Source: Trachipleistophora hominis (taxonomy: Eukaryota; Microsporidia; Pleistophoridae). From it: a stretch of DNA of 17,245 nt. Below the pieces are notes generated by a model, which saw nothing but the letters and a program-made list of their open reading frames with translations, did no database searches and was not told the DNA's origin. Shown here piece after piece: positions 15,980 to 17,245 of the stretch. Numbering within the stretch: position 1 is the first letter of the stretch; every line of letters begins with the position of its first letter. The translations under genes were made by a program, and so were the position numbers. The DNA lies in the NCBI GenBank assembly GCA_000316135.1, contig JH993854.1, positions 112,246-129,490 of the forward strand, given 5' to 3'.

Positions 15980-16453
15980 ATGTTGACCTATATCTATGAA
16001 CCGAACCATGATAGAATAAACAAACGAAAAACCATGAAGCTCTTTGGTACAACGGCTGCTTCACTGATAGGTACACGTGTTTCGACAAAGCTTTCATCAC
16101 CAGTATTTTATCGGCATGATCAACCACAGGAGGTAGCGCCCTATAAATACACGCCGGCTTACAAGCCCACGAACGAGTATATTGCCCCAAAAAGCATGCC
16201 ATTCACGCTGCATGTGTACAACATACCCCGAAACATAAACAAGAAGTCATTCCTAGACGTAGTAAGCAAACGGGTCAACGAGCCAATATTCCATTGCAAT
16301 TTTGTAAATGACAGAGAAAGAGATGTATTTTTAGGCGTAGCGTATTTGAGATTCAAAAATGAAGAAAGTGGTAGAAAGGCTATGAAAGCACTTGATGGAA
16401 TGCAGATGGGCGATCTCATAATCGGTGCTAATGTAGCTAAGAGACAATACTAA
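15980..16453 (+). CDS. RRM protein, probable translation initiation factor eIF3 subunit g
   Basis: The 157-aa product has one RRM at about 75-155, with RNP2 LHVYNI (77-82) and RNP1 LGVAYLRF (118-125). Its C-terminal strand DLIIGANVAKRQY resembles the DLILNVEWAK ending of eIF3g. Residues 14-43 also resemble the conserved eIF3g segment around the KFG motif: here RKTMKLFG at 16-23, then IGTRVSTK. The zinc knuckle between these parts in yeast and human eIF3g is missing, and the protein is much shorter than those orthologues. eIF3g binds eIF3i and helps scanning and reinitiation on the 40S ribosome. The ATG at 15980 is preferred over M19 because it keeps the KFG block whole and has the C run in front. 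If the eIF3g match fails, it is simply a single-RRM RNA-binding protein. Confidence 0.85.
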   Translation: MLTYIYEPNHDRINKRKTMKLFGTTAASLIGTRVSTKLSSPVFYRHDQPQEVAPYKYTPAYKPTNEYIAPKSMPFTLHVYNIPRNINKKSFLDVVSKRVNEPIFHCNFVNDRERDVFLGVAYLRFKNEESGRKAMKALDGMQMGDLIIGANVAKRQY

Positions 16454-17245
16454 GAGAATAAAATTTACAGCTGGTATATATAAAGATAATATGCTATCCT
16501 TCATCCAATTAGCGTTGATTAAAGAGCGTATAGTGTTGTTTTTATTTATTGCTATAGATATAGCATTGACTTAAAAGATTCTGTAAAAATGGTTGAATCA
16601 CCAAAAAATTTGAACATGCTAATCATATTTTAACGATTATAGTAATTGATCTGTAAGAAGAATATTATCAGGCAGTTATTGTATTATTCACTATTATTGC
16701 GGCCATACATCTCATACTAAAATTGCAGATCCAATAAAAGTGCTATACAGCAGTTGTTTTATTCGTGGGTTAATTGACCTATACATGAAATAAGTGTAAC
16801 ATTGCTATTAAATCTAATCACAAAACCTCTACGCCCAAAGTCATTCAATTCTGATAAAATTATCTTGTTAGTGTCTTATAGTGTAGCGCAGGCTTGAGTA
16901 TTTATTATGTTTGTAAAATGCTCGATGGATTTTTTAAGTGTCAACAGAATAATAAATCCGATTTTAACCACCGGACAAACCATAAAAAATACCAATTACT
17001 TATGATTATCCATATTTTGACATCGGTAAGAATGTAATCCCTAAAGTAGCTTTTTAATGACATTAATCAATGAAAAAATGATGTTTGAGTTACTAATTTA
17101 TAATTTTATGAGTAAATTAACGAATAAAACGATTTGATGGGAGAATTTACCATAAATCGTGGGTGTATTATTAACAAACACATTTGTTTATTGAAATTAT
17201 TGCATGGTTTACAATGTTATATAATTATACGACTAAATGTGCATG
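16454..17245. other. AT-rich flank at the right end
   Basis: Apart from the AATAAA near its start I see no gene, repeat or structured element. Open frames on both strands are short and lack convincing composition. Confidence 0.55.
16457..16462 (+). terminator. AATAAA polyadenylation-type signal of the eIF3g-like gene
   Basis: AATAAA begins four bases after the stop codon (16451-16453). Such tight spacing is common in compact parasites, but the motif could also be chance. Confidence 0.4.

Overview
The window looks like a gene-poor, AT-rich stretch of a microsporidian (or very close relative) nuclear genome. The proteins are eukaryotic, uninterrupted by introns and mostly compact: an Fcf1/Utp24 PIN nuclease, an eIF3g-like protein without its zinc knuckle, a class I fructose-bisphosphate aldolase, an AAAP-type amino-acid transporter and a Sel1-repeat protein. 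Three genes carry a run of C bases directly in front of the ATG, a start-site signal described in microsporidia. I saw no tRNA, rRNA, CRISPR array or bacterial-type signal. The organism assignment is inferred from these traits, not from a database match.

Layout. 1-628: AT-rich leader with a 37-bp-period direct repeat at the window edge and a hairpin just before the first gene. 629-1237 (+): small four-helix membrane protein whose N-terminus is three 11-residue LEA/synuclein-like repeats. 1238-5293: about 4 kb with no supportable gene, but several short tandem and dispersed repeats. 5294-6463 (-): Sel1-repeat protein resembling the chitin-synthase activator Skt5/Chs4. 6464-8213: a possible broken ORF, a minisatellite and inverted repeats. 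8214-8744 (+): FCF1. 8745-9975: a dispersed 37-bp repeat, a near-perfect hairpin and a tandem 70-bp duplication. 9976-11223 (-): class I aldolase with an insertion of about 80 residues. 11224-13765: about 2.5 kb of AT-rich DNA with one 64-bp duplication. 13766-14851 (-): amino-acid transporter. 14852-15979: AT-rich spacer. 15980-16453 (+): eIF3g-like RRM protein. 16454-17245: AT-rich spacer.

Coding sequence covers only about 30% of the window, which points to one of the less compacted microsporidian genomes. The genes do not form an operon or a single pathway: glycolysis (aldolase), nutrient uptake or vacuolar amino-acid handling (transporter), ribosome biogenesis (Fcf1), translation initiation (eIF3g) and perhaps cell or spore-wall chitin synthesis (Sel1 protein). 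Upstream sequences fall into two apparent types: CCCC abutting or within 3 nt of the ATG (FCF1, transporter, eIF3g), and a shared AACAATATAAA TATA-like box 22-33 nt upstream (Sel1 protein, aldolase).

The most unusual protein feature is the aldolase. All recognisable catalytic residues are kept, but a lysine/glutamate-rich helical segment is inserted on the active-site side of the barrel. That segment has the same 11-residue periodicity and a similar short motif to the N-terminus of the membrane protein at 629-1237.
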